The translations under genes were made by a program, and so were the position numbers. A stretch of DNA of 25,498 bases from a virus: IMG/VR virus record IMGVR_UViG_3300034198_002782, positions 1 to 25,498 of that record, one strand, 5' to 3'. Position 1 is the stretch's first letter. Each line of letters begins with the position of its first letter. This document shows positions 1 through 8,100 of the stretch, piece after piece. The notes below the pieces were generated by a model. That model was not told where the DNA came from, did no database searches, and saw only the letters and a list, made by a program, of their open reading frames with translations.

Positions 1-285
1 GAATGGAAGATCTAAAGCATGAAGATCTTTATTGTAGTCAGCCAACCAAGTAGTGTAGATATGGCTCATTTCGATAGTGCCGTTATCAACCAACTCCATT
101 AGTTGATCTTTGGTAATTTTTTTACCATCATTATACTTGTTAGTATAATCAGTTAGGGAAAGAACTTCGATGTCAAATGCACCATTAGTTTTTTCATTAA
201 CTTCAGCAGAAAATGCTTCTGCAACTTTTAAAAATAAGCCGATTGGTTCGTGGGCAATAACCCATTTTACATGCTTAGTAGTCAT
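1..285 (-). CDS. DctP-like TRAP solute-binding protein, 5' part only (runs off the window)
   Basis: The first 95 codons are visible, from ATG at 285-283 to the window edge. The translation resembles the start of a mature DctP-type substrate-binding subunit of TRAP transporters: a first strand (KHVKWVIAHEP), a helix with AEAFSAEVNEKTNGAFDIEVLS, then the helix LMELVDNGTIEMSH and a block ending LHALDLPF. This order matches the family pattern of FA..V.E.T.G...IEV, then a 'G.I.M' block and 'LDLPF'. In bacteria these proteins bind carboxylates or similar solutes in the periplasm. Here there is no signal peptide, since Met is followed directly by the mature-like part, so the protein should stay in the cytoplasm or be packed in the virion. 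A good ribosome site (AAGAGGAAAT) lies in the 14-base gap after the 96-residue gene, so it is the third gene of the radical SAM unit. The ligand cannot be predicted from this part. Confidence 0.7.
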   Translation of the reverse strand, partial: MTTKHVKWVIAHEPIGLFLKVAEAFSAEVNEKTNGAFDIEVLSLTDYTNKYNDGKKITKDQLMELVDNGTIEMSHIYTTWLADYNKDLHALDLPF

Positions 286-299
286 TCTTAATTTCCTCT

Positions 300-590
300 T
301 TATGGTCCAGTGGGTATAAAAACCCAATTCTCTCGTTTATTACTATAATCTATAACACGCTTCATAACGGGAACTTCATTATTTATAATCGTTTGCATCG
401 TGTTAATATCTGGGAGATCTTGTTTATTTAGGATAATTGAAACAGGGATAATCGTATCTTTCATAGAATATATTGGCGTATTTGAGTCATATTTAAACAC
501 AGACTGGATACGATGATATTCACCAGATTTCCCGTATCTTGGGAACCCATAAATCTCTATAATATATTCATCTAGAAAAGAATCACTCAT
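300..590 (-). CDS. Unrecognised 96-residue protein coupled to the radical SAM gene
   Basis: I do not recognise this protein. It has 96 residues, no cysteine, no membrane segment and no signal peptide. It has an acidic, aromatic start (residues 2-20), a hydrophobic middle (IIPVSIILNKQDLP, about 47-60) and a C-terminus ending VFIPTGP. Its ATG overlaps the stop of the radical SAM gene by one base (TAATG), so translation is almost certainly coupled and the two proteins probably act in the same process. It is small enough for a peptide-binding chaperone or leader-recognition protein, but I see no clear PqqD-like pattern. It could also be a substrate of the enzyme or an unrelated small virion protein. 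The next gene, DctP-like, starts 14 bases downstream. Confidence 0.75.
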   Translation of the reverse strand: MSDSFLDEYIIEIYGFPRYGKSGEYHRIQSVFKYDSNTPIYSMKDTIIPVSIILNKQDLPDINTMQTIINNEVPVMKRVIDYSNKRENWVFIPTGP

Positions 591-1978
591 TATACCGCCA
601 TAATAGGAATTACTTTTTTACCATTACGAGTTTTTTCTGGTTTACCATTCACCCACCAAAAGATATCTTTTCTATCTTCTCTTAATGGTCCATCAATATA
701 GATCGGTAGCCAGCCACCAGTCATAGTTTCAATTCCTGCAACAAAGGTAGTAATGTTATCACTGAATGCATTATTGCAAGTAGTTTCCCATAGAGGTCCA
801 TCTAAAAAGAAACACGCACCCTCACACATGTGTAAAACTGGGCATTTTGGGCATTCTAAACGATCACTCCAATGAGTCCCTGTTTTAACTTCAATATCTT
901 TTAAATTATCAATATGTCCAAGATGGTGGGATATGCCTGCTGGATTGACAGATACTGTAGATACATTCTGACATGTTAGGACATTTCCAAGAAGATCTAT
1001 AGATAAATTCTCTTTCTTATCCATACCACACTTTTGACCAAGGGTTTCTCTACGAGTTCCATTTTTAACTGAATTGATAAACTTATTAACTTTGTCATAA
1101 ATGATATTAAAATGTTTTACTTCACCAGATCTAATTTCATTGTAAGAACTTCTTCTAAATTCAATCTCAGATTCTTCACTAGTAAGAGAACTAGACAAAC
1201 CACCTTCATCATATGCGTCTACGAAAGCACCTTCACCAATTGTTAAATATTGAACATATTCAGCACCAAGATTCTTTGTTACTACATTAATAAAGAATTT
1301 TTCAATCTCAATCCTGCTTGTGTTTTTATTATTTAACATAGTGTTAAAACTAAATCTCATTTTAGGAGCAAGTTCTTTATATAATGCCCATATATGTTTA
1401 TTACGTTCTGGATCATCAAATGGATCAGGACCACGAACTGGCTGTCCTGGACCATCATGTGACATACCAATACTAAATCCATAATCAAGTAACCATTGAT
1501 TCTTTGCTTTATCAAACAATGAACCATTAGTAATAATACTAAACTTGGTGTTTGGATATTTTGCTTTAATCGCTTCTGCGAGTGGCTTCATTGTTTTCCA
1601 ATAAACAAATGGCTCACCACCCCAAAATTCAAAACGAGTTCCTTCACCAAGCCCATCTGAGCCACCTTTAAACCAGTTGGCCATATTAGAAACAAAAGGA
1701 TCTACGTCTGATGGATTAGTTTCGTCAGCGTGTGGGACGAATCTTTGATTACAATATTCACATTCATAATTGCAAGATAAACCCATAAGGATCTTGACTA
1801 CGTTTGGATCTTTGCTCTTGTCGATCTTAATCTGTTCTGGGATATGTTTCTGGACAATGGCTTCCTGAACAACCTTGGAACCATCTTCCCATAACAATTC
1901 GCTGGAAGCATTATCATATGTTATCTTCTTTTGTTCATTCGTAATTGGATGAACTACTGTCAAAATAAATTGTGTCAT
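590..1978 (-). CDS. Radical SAM/SPASM domain protein, likely peptide- or protein-modifying enzyme
   Basis: This is a 462-residue radical SAM enzyme with a SPASM extension. Counting from ATG at 1978, the iron-sulfur cluster motif is C69-x3-C73-x2-C76, inside ILMGLSCNYECEYC. The SAM-binding GGE motif is at 120-122 (FWGGEP). A complete SPASM pattern follows: C317-x13-G-x4-C336, then C376-x2-C379-x5-C385-x3-C389, and a last C401, so two auxiliary [4Fe-4S] clusters are predicted. Family members with this layout (sactipeptide, PqqE, thioether or epimerase maturases, anaerobic sulfatase activators) act on peptides or proteins. The N-terminal 60 residues are a separate small, probably beta-rich part that might bind substrate. 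The gene starts 22 bases after a late-type promoter box, downstream of a terminator, and its stop overlaps the start of the 96-residue gene. I prefer ATG 1978 over TTG 1981 because the GAGG ribosome site lies five bases from the ATG and only two from the TTG. The substrate is unknown. Confidence 0.92.
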   Translation of the reverse strand: MTQFILTVVHPITNEQKKITYDNASSELLWEDGSKVVQEAIVQKHIPEQIKIDKSKDPNVVKILMGLSCNYECEYCNQRFVPHADETNPSDVDPFVSNMANWFKGGSDGLGEGTRFEFWGGEPFVYWKTMKPLAEAIKAKYPNTKFSIITNGSLFDKAKNQWLLDYGFSIGMSHDGPGQPVRGPDPFDDPERNKHIWALYKELAPKMRFSFNTMLNNKNTSRIEIEKFFINVVTKNLGAEYVQYLTIGEGAFVDAYDEGGLSSSLTSEESEIEFRRSSYNEIRSGEVKHFNIIYDKVNKFINSVKNGTRRETLGQKCGMDKKENLSIDLLGNVLTCQNVSTVSVNPAGISHHLGHIDNLKDIEVKTGTHWSDRLECPKCPVLHMCEGACFFLDGPLWETTCNNAFSDNITTFVAGIETMTGGWLPIYIDGPLREDRKDIFWWVNGKPEKTRNGKKVIPIMAV

Positions 1979-1981
1979 CAA

Positions 1982-1990
1982 TCCCTCACT
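1982..1990 (-). promoter_or_regulatory. Ribosome binding site that decides the radical SAM start
   Basis: On the minus strand this reads AGTGAGGGA. The GAGG core (1987-1984) is five bases from ATG 1978 but only two from the in-frame TTG 1981, so the protein most likely begins MTQFIL. Confidence 0.7.
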
Positions 1991-1994
1991 TTAT

Positions 1995-2007
1995 CATAGT
2001 ATTTAGT
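1995..2007 (-). promoter_or_regulatory. T4-type late promoter for the radical SAM unit
   Basis: The minus strand reads ACTAAATACTATG. Ten consecutive bases (TAAATACTAT, 2005-1996) match the extended T4 late promoter consensus TATAAATACTATT. The box lies just after a terminator and 17 to 22 bases before the start codon. A transcript starting around 1994 would carry the GAGG ribosome site in a short leader. The T4 consensus is established knowledge; its use by this phage is inference. Confidence 0.65.
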
Positions 2008-2011
2008 AGAT

Positions 2012-2036
2012 AAAAAAAGGTGCCGAAGCACCTTTT
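2012..2036 (-). terminator. Rho-independent terminator with UUCG loop
   Basis: On the minus strand, AAAAGGTGC (2036-2028) pairs with GCACCTTTT (2023-2015) around a TTCG loop (2027-2024), and the run continues to seven T's at 2018-2012. The C(UUCG)G loop is an exceptionally stable tetraloop. It lies 15 bases after the stop of the 254-residue gene and ends the fibre-region transcript before the radical SAM unit. The A-rich side gives some possible activity on the plus strand too, but there is no plus-strand gene for it to serve. Confidence 0.92.
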
Positions 2037-2051
2037 ATTAAAGTATATCAA

Positions 2052-2816
2052 TTATAATAATTCATTTAATTCAGTCATACTATGATATGTAGCAAAACCA
2101 AGTTTAACTTTTACTTTAGTGCCAGATTCTACTGAAGAGTTTAAAACTCTAAAAGAACCAGAACCATTAGTTAAATATACACGAGATTTATCACAAATAC
2201 CATTAATTGATTCTAAATAAATTACATCAACATAATCTTCAGAAGAAACATTATACTTAGTGTAGTCAGGATCAGTATATGTTGTATCTTTAGAAACAGT
2301 AATTTTATCAACTAATTCAAGATGAGGTAAAGTATTATTTTTACCTTCAGCCTCATAATATTCAAATGTTTCAGTTGTATCAAGAATAGTATTTGGTTCA
2401 CCAAGTAGGATAATATCTTGTTGAGTAAATCCTAAATTTGGATTGCGAATAAAAATATGTATTGGTGAATTCCATGTTCGACCAACTTTAGGGGATGCTG
2501 AAAACTCGGATTTTTGCGCTTTAGTTGCTTCAGAAAGATTTACCACCTGAGTTGGTGTTAAAAATTCTTTATTAAATTTTGTTGGTGGCGCAATAATACC
2601 GATTAAAGTATTACTTTTAAAACCCATTTCATTTACTACTGACCATGGTAGTTTCCATTCATGAACAGTAACATTTTGTGTTTCATTATTTTGAATAAAT
2701 TCTGCTGTTACTCTAAATGTAATTAGTTGATCAGTAACAGTTAAATGATATGTTGGTGTCTCATCTGGGTGTGCGTATATAAGACCATACGTTGTTGAAA
2801 ATAATCTTTTTGCCAT
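2052..2816 (-). CDS. Probable virion or fibre-associated protein, paralogue B (254 residues)
   Basis: This is a 254-residue protein of unknown function, clearly paralogous to the product of the gene just upstream (2828-3676). Shared blocks are WKLPWSVV (54-61) with WTLPFSIV, IHIFIRNPN (109-117) with IQILVRNPE, DKITVSKDTTY (160-170) with DKITVTKEMTY, and LTNGSGSFRVLNSSVESG (205-222) with the matching LTNGVGYVRGLKSSVEGS. The composition, rich in Val, Thr and Asn with alternating hydrophobic residues, suggests a beta-sandwich structural protein. There is no signal peptide or membrane segment. Its start follows the paralogue's stop by 11 bases, with an AGGA ribosome site overlapping that stop. 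It is the last gene before the strong terminator at 2012-2036. A chaperone or attachment role for the neighbouring fibre is possible but not shown by the sequence. Confidence 0.85.
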   Translation of the reverse strand: MAKRLFSTTYGLIYAHPDETPTYHLTVTDQLITFRVTAEFIQNNETQNVTVHEWKLPWSVVNEMGFKSNTLIGIIAPPTKFNKEFLTPTQVVNLSEATKAQKSEFSASPKVGRTWNSPIHIFIRNPNLGFTQQDIILLGEPNTILDTTETFEYYEAEGKNNTLPHLELVDKITVSKDTTYTDPDYTKYNVSSEDYVDVIYLESINGICDKSRVYLTNGSGSFRVLNSSVESGTKVKVKLGFATYHSMTELNELL

Positions 2817-2827
2817 TTTATTTTTTC

Positions 2828-3676
2828 CTAGTTTATTGTCATTGCGTTTACATTATAATTTGGAAACACAACAGAATTCAGGCTTTGCATCAATTCGGTA
2901 TAAGAATTGGTATCATAAGTTACAAAGTTATTTGGATCAGTAAATGACACAATATTTAGATAATTTAAATGTCCAACTTTAAATGATATTTTATCGGATC
3001 CTTCAACTGAAGATTTTAATCCACGAACATATCCGACACCATTAGTTAGATTAATTCGTACTTTATCAAGAATTCCTGTTCTGGCATGAACATCAACTGA
3101 TTTAACATATGGCGCAGTGGTAATTTTATACTTAAAATATTCAGCATCATCATACGTCATTTCTTTAGTTACTGTAATTTTATCTAATAAAGGAATGACA
3201 TCACCATTCCATGAAACTTGTTCATTAGATGTTGTAAAATTATACTCATCTTTTGTGAAAACGATAACATCACAATCATCAAACGAGCCTTCAGGATTTC
3301 TTACTAATATCTGAATAGTAGCTGGTTGATCTAAAGTATATAATGAAGAAATAATAGGATTTCTAGTATTAGGAGAACGATTCAAATATGTAAGTGGTGA
3401 AATTACTATAAGATTATTTGCGCTAAGAACTTTTTTTTCTCTATCATTAGGTATTATAGAAAGCGATACCAAAGAATTTGGTACTATCGCACGCACGTCT
3501 TTTACAATTGAGAATGGTAAAGTCCAATCTGATATAACAGTAATCGCATTACCGAGAATTACTTCTAGTTTCGATGTTATAGCAGTAGGTGTAACATTAA
3601 CACTTAATCTAACTTGTTCTTCTACTGCTAAAAATTTTGATTTATTAAATTCTTTTTTTACGAGGATTTTACTCAT
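2828..3676 (-). CDS. Probable virion or fibre-associated protein, paralogue A (282 residues)
   Basis: This 282-residue protein of unknown function is the upstream member of a tandem paralogous pair. The two align through the core, at 51-58, 111-119, 155-165 and 200-217 here. Both end with a similar helix-like tail (SYTELMQSL here, SMTELNELL in the partner). This copy carries about 20 further C-terminal residues ending in FPNYNVNAMTIN and some additional internal residues. Alternating hydrophobic residues and many Thr, Val and Asn suggest an all-beta virion protein. The start has an AAAGGA ribosome site and lies 39 bases after the fibre stop, so it is probably on the same transcript as the fibre. 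I cannot assign it to a named family. Confidence 0.85.
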   Translation of the reverse strand: MSKILVKKEFNKSKFLAVEEQVRLSVNVTPTAITSKLEVILGNAITVISDWTLPFSIVKDVRAIVPNSLVSLSIIPNDREKKVLSANNLIVISPLTYLNRSPNTRNPIISSLYTLDQPATIQILVRNPEGSFDDCDVIVFTKDEYNFTTSNEQVSWNGDVIPLLDKITVTKEMTYDDAEYFKYKITTAPYVKSVDVHARTGILDKVRINLTNGVGYVRGLKSSVEGSDKISFKVGHLNYLNIVSFTDPNNFVTYDTNSYTELMQSLNSVVFPNYNVNAMTIN

Positions 3677-3715
3677 AGTATTCCTTTATTTGGTTGTAAT
3701 AGACTCATTATAGAA

Positions 3716-4858
3716 TTAGCAATTACAACGGCAATTTGGCGAGAAGTTACCATAGTTACCTAAGTTGTTGGCAAACTGAGAAAGATGTCCTGGCCAACCA
3801 GTTTGAGCATTATGCGCTTGGTGACCATATGAACTATTATGAGCATGCGGTGCAGTATTTGCGTGGGTTGAATTATTAGAATTATGAGCATGCGGTGCTG
3901 TTGCTGCATGCGAGGCATTATGTGCATTGGTTGCATTGGTTGCATGGGGCGATGCGCCAGCATGTCCACCGATGTTAGTAACAATAACTGCGCCAATCTG
4001 TCCTTGAACAGAACTAACAGGAACACTAACGATAACTGCACCAGTCTGTCCTTGAACAGAAGTAACTGAAGCATCAACAGTAATATTTCCAGCAACACCA
4101 GTACCATTGGTAATAGTAATACCACCACCAGCCACAATAGTTCTACCAGCAATAGTACCAGCTGCAGTTTTGACAACTATACCATATGATGATAAACCAG
4201 ATAATGATGTTAGTGTTGCATCTGCAGCCTGTACTTCAGTACCGATACGTAATTGAAGGAGTGCTGCAGCAGTACTATACGAAGCAGTTCCAGCCAAAGA
4301 TCTACCGAATGCTGTAAAGGCTGTAGTAGTAGCACTAGTTGTGCCATTAAAATAAGGAATAGTATCAGCAGCAGAAGTTGTTGCGCCCAAATTGCTTAGA
4401 CTTTGAGTCCACCCTTGTACATTGGTATTGATAACAAGACCAAGGTTACTACGAGCAGTGCTAGCATCAGTAGCACCAGTACCACCACCAGCGATTGCTA
4501 CAGTATAGTTCAAACTAGAAGCAATAGAAGCCGTACCAGTTAGAGCAGCAGTAATAGTACCAGCGGAGAAGTTACCAGAAGCATCACGAGCAACGATAGT
4601 GTTGGCAGTGTTAGCATTAGTAGCACTACGAGCACCAGAGTTAAAGGTCATGGTATCCGAGTTTAAACCACCAGCTTGACTATATCCAGTTAGCGAGTTT
4701 ACTTTGGATAGAACGTCTGCGGCAGTATAACTAGCTGCAGTAAGACCAGTCGCAAGGGCTGTATTAATGTTTGAGAAGTTGTTATCTACTTCTGTATTAG
4801 TAAGAGGACTACCTTTAGTCGATCTTAACGTAATAGATGCGGATGTTATATTTGCCAT
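3716..4858 (-). CDS. Tail fibre protein with His-rich region and Cys-x-Cys-x-Cys C-terminus
   Basis: This is a 380-residue tail fibre protein. The N-terminus (ITLRSTKGSPLTNTEVDNNF, residues 9-28) is a common opening of marine phage fibres and probably joins the baseplate. The shaft is rich in Thr, Ala, Gly and Asn, with a typical AGGGTGATDASTARSNLG segment (123-140) and two copies of SVQGQxGAVIV (about 267 and 283). Residues 299-358 hold twelve histidines, including two His-Ala-His pairs at 323/325 and 338/340 in a repeated TAPHAHNS. The protein then runs through a Gly/Asn segment to NCRCNC. C376, C378 and C380 are the only cysteines. In T4 gp37, His-x-His pairs bind iron inside the trimeric fibre tip, so this region may be a metal-containing needle. 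A radical SAM gene lies about 1.7 kb downstream, which makes a modified tip another possibility. The receptor is unknown. Confidence 0.85.
   Translation of the reverse strand: MANITSASITLRSTKGSPLTNTEVDNNFSNINTALATGLTAASYTAADVLSKVNSLTGYSQAGGLNSDTMTFNSGARSATNANTANTIVARDASGNFSAGTITAALTGTASIASSLNYTVAIAGGGTGATDASTARSNLGLVINTNVQGWTQSLSNLGATTSAADTIPYFNGTTSATTTAFTAFGRSLAGTASYSTAAALLQLRIGTEVQAADATLTSLSGLSSYGIVVKTAAGTIAGRTIVAGGGITITNGTGVAGNITVDASVTSVQGQTGAVIVSVPVSSVQGQIGAVIVTNIGGHAGASPHATNATNAHNASHAATAPHAHNSNNSTHANTAPHAHNSSYGHQAHNAQTGWPGHLSQFANNLGNYGNFSPNCRCNC
3833..3901 (-). repeat. Two 45-base-spaced repeats in the fibre tip coding TAPHAHNS
   Basis: A 24-base unit coding for TAPHAHNS occurs at 3901-3878 and again at 3856-3833, with near-identical bases in the core. 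The period of 45 bases equals 15 residues. It lies in the His-rich region of the fibre and could allow the number of His-x-His pairs to change by recombination. Confidence 0.75.
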
Positions 4859-4874
4859 TTAAGGTTTCCTTTGG

Positions 4875-5099
4875 TCAATCTTTTTTCAATATTTGAAGAA
4901 GCAATGATTTAATGTCCTGCAATTCATTCTTAATGTTATTTATATCTTCAGTATGTTTAGAAATTTCGGCTTCTCGCTCCTCAGCTTTACGCTGTCTAGC
5001 GATATATTCTTCATATTCAGTTCTATTAGTATTTAGGATAGCACCAGTAGTGGTATCCCTAACTAATCCTTCATGACCGAGGACTTTTAAATATTGCAT
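4875..5099 (-). CDS. Small coiled-coil virion-region protein (74 residues)
   Basis: This protein has 74 residues. The first 35 form a compact part with LVRDTTTGAILNTN (12-25), which I have the impression of meeting often in small proteins near marine phage structural genes but cannot name. Residues 36-74 are charged, heptad-like and rich in Glu, Lys, Ile and Leu (ending IKSLLLQILKKD), which indicates a coiled coil, probably an oligomerisation or docking helix. It begins one base after the stop of the 2240-residue gene with no visible Shine-Dalgarno sequence, so it is probably translated by reinitiation. The fibre gene follows after 16 bases. A linker between fibre and baseplate is plausible but unproven. 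Confidence 0.8.
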   Translation of the reverse strand: MQYLKVLGHEGLVRDTTTGAILNTNRTEYEEYIARQRKAEEREAEISKHTEDINNIKNELQDIKSLLLQILKKD

Positions 5100-5100
5100 T

Positions 5101-8100
5101 TTATGGACATGCTATAAGTCTAAAATCTCTGATAATAGGAGGAGTTGCAGTATTAGTTCCCTGCATAACAATCTTTATCTGAGCAGTATCAAAAGACGGA
5201 ATTCCTGTTAGAGTATAAGTTATATCACTAAATGCAGTATTTCCTGCATCTACTTTAACAATACTATTATCTGGTTGTAATAATGTATATTTAGTATATT
5301 GTAACTGTGTATTATCGCCTGTGCATGACTTATAATAGATTAAGACATTTGATTCATTAGGGATATTTGCTGAAATCATAACTCTTAGATAAGTTGAAGA
5401 ATTAGCAAATTTCACTGGGGTAGTTACATATTTACTTAAAGTAGAACTTCCTACTGGAGCAATTTCATCAGCAAATAATATTCTAGAAGTAACTGTAGTT
5501 CCTGTTACTGCAGCTTCTGCTGTAAATGTATTTGTAACATAAACAGTACCAGTAGTACCGTCATCTGTATATCCAGTAACTAAGAATGTTCCATTGTTTG
5601 TAGAAGTAGTTGCTGAAGCAACAGTAATATATTTACCAATTCCAAGCTGAGCCATTGCAGATTTAACTGCTGCTACTGTTGAAGTAATTATACCAGAAGA
5701 TCCAACATATAATAATGTAGCAGTCCCGTTAACTGCAGTTCCACTAGTATGGGATGGATATGCTGTTGAAGAGGAAGAAGTAGTTCCTGCAACAGTAACT
5801 TGGTAAAGATTACCAGAATAGTATAACAATGATCCAATGTTAACAGCAGTAGAAGTAGCCCATAAAGTACCAGAATTACCAAACGAGAATGCGCCAGTAG
5901 AACCAGACCAAACAGGAATAGTATCAATTGCTGCTACGTTTGTATTAGATTCAGTTGGTAGATTTAATTTATTACCAATTGCAATTAAACTAGAACGTGT
6001 CATATCAATTACTGGTGATACTGCATCATTAGTTGTTGATATTTGAGCAGAGAAAGTTACTGATTTAGAACCCGATTGATTTGTAATTTCATTAATATTT
6101 GAAGAAATCATTCTTGGAGATATAAACTTATTATTCTCTTTATTCAATACTGGAGTAAATGTAGGATCTATTTGATATGGGGATTGACCACCATCTACAG
6201 ATTTACCAGAAGTTGTTTTAATAGAGAATGATGTAGTAGTATCTGGGAAAGACTGAGTTTGGATAGATGGATTAATAATATCATATTGAATATTTCTAGA
6301 CGCTTTAATAAAAGCACCACCAGTATATCCACTTACAGTAGCATTAGCTGTTGTAGTAATTGTGTAGCAATTATTATCTACATTACTAATTACTGAAGAT
6401 TTAAAAATTTGATTAGCAGGAATACCATTAATTGGTCCAACATATTGATAGCTGGATCCAGCTGCCATTGCAGTAGTAGCATTGTTAGATAATGTTAACG
6501 AAGTGTCGCTGGCAACTGCAGTAACTGTTCCAATATAAACATCTTGAGAATTATAGATGTTAGTGCCAACAATCGCTTCTGTTGTAAACTTAGTTCCAAC
6601 GCCAGTGATAGTAGTGCTTGATATAGAAGCAGTAATAGTTCCAGTACCTGGATCATTAGCATTTACAGCAGAGATATCTACAGTAGAACCAGTACCACCA
6701 TTAATAGGCATACCGTGATCATAGTGCCATACACGAACAATATTAGAACCAGCAGTAGTTTCGAATGGGTCAACTGCTAAAGTATCATATGGAACTAAGT
6801 CGTTAACAAATTCTACATCACCAATAACTTGTGTATTAAAGACTGCGCGATTAAGTGTAAACTTAATATCAGCACTATCATCTGCTGTCCAAGTAGAGGC
6901 ATTCTGAGATTTAAACATAACACCAGCATATGGTTGCTGAGATATTGAACGTCCAGATCCTGGAATAGTATCGCCCATATAAGAGATCCAAACTTTATAA
7001 TTATTTGAATCTGAAACTAAAACGAAACAATATTCAGTATCATCTCTTACATAAACTGGGGTTTCAAAAGTAAATGTAGTTGGTGTATCGAATGTTGGGT
7101 AAGTATTACCATCTGGTAATTGAACTGTATTAGCAGAAAGAACAACATCTTTTGCTTGTTTAGTTACAACGCTGAATGGAAGAATAGATTTTCCAGGAGT
7201 ACCATTTACCATCTCACGAAGCTGTAATGTTACTGGAAGATTTGAATCTTTACTACCAAAGAAAATATCAATACTAGTTAAAAATGCACCCCCCTTCTGC
7301 TGAACTAAAAATGATTGGGCAAGAGGATCATAATAAGCATTACCACCTTTAGTAATCGTAGAGGTTTGATATAGAGTTTGATTTTCTGAGACCTGCTCTT
7401 GAACAATTTGTGCATTTCTAACTGCATTAATAGTTTGCTGAACATTAGTTAAAGTGCCTGTTGCTTCATATGCAGCAAGACCACGAGAAGAATAGTTACC
7501 ATTGTATGTATTTGAATCAACTAATTTTAATTCACGTTTGCCAGTACGGAAACGAACAGAATCTGTATTTGGAATATTAAAGATAAATTCTAGATCACCA
7601 ATACTGTTAGTTGTAAAATTAGAAGCTGGGGTTATTGAAGTTACAGTTGCTGTTGCTCCGCTGATAGATCCAGTAATAATATCACCAGTTCCATTGGCAG
7701 CAGTAGTTAATATTGTTCCAATTAAATTAACGATACTAAGACACTTATTATTGTTGGCATCAATATAAGAATTAACAACAACAGCAGAAGCACCAGAAGC
7801 AGTTGTAATTACGTCACCAGTATTTAAACATACTTGTGAGTCAGTACCAATTCTTCTCTGAACTGAAGTAGATTGAGAACCTACATTAGTCTTAAAATCA
7901 AAAGATCCATTAAGATTAGTATAGATTAATTTCTGAGCAATTGAACAGTAAGGTGTAATATCAACACTATCAAAGTATGGATAGAATTGAGTATTTGGTT
8001 TTAATTTATGTGCCTGAACAAGAATATTTCTTGAACGGATATATGGAATAATTGCAGTAGAAACTACTCTATCGCCCTGACTTTCATAATCAGTTTTTAA

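Noticed and set aside
1979-1981. TTG as the start of the radical SAM gene
   Set aside because: The GAGG ribosome site would be only two bases away. The following ATG has normal spacing.
3117-3314. Plus-strand frames of 60 to 90 codons across the window, for example here, 7502-7768 and 10852-11052
   Set aside because: All lie opposite well-supported minus-strand genes, have no ribosome site or family pattern, and appear as expected by chance in AT-rich DNA.
3815-3964. His-Xaa-Ser type radical SAM peptide system with the fibre as precursor
   Set aside because: The fibre has scattered His and His-Ala-His pairs but no regular His-x-Ser run, and only one radical SAM gene is visible, whereas those systems have two. 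The general idea of fibre modification is kept as a finding, but not this named system.
3760-4176. 138-residue minus-strand frame inside the fibre gene
   Set aside because: It is another frame of the repetitive fibre tip. Its Leu/Val/Met-rich, low-complexity product is what that base composition gives, and the fibre frame has clear family motifs.
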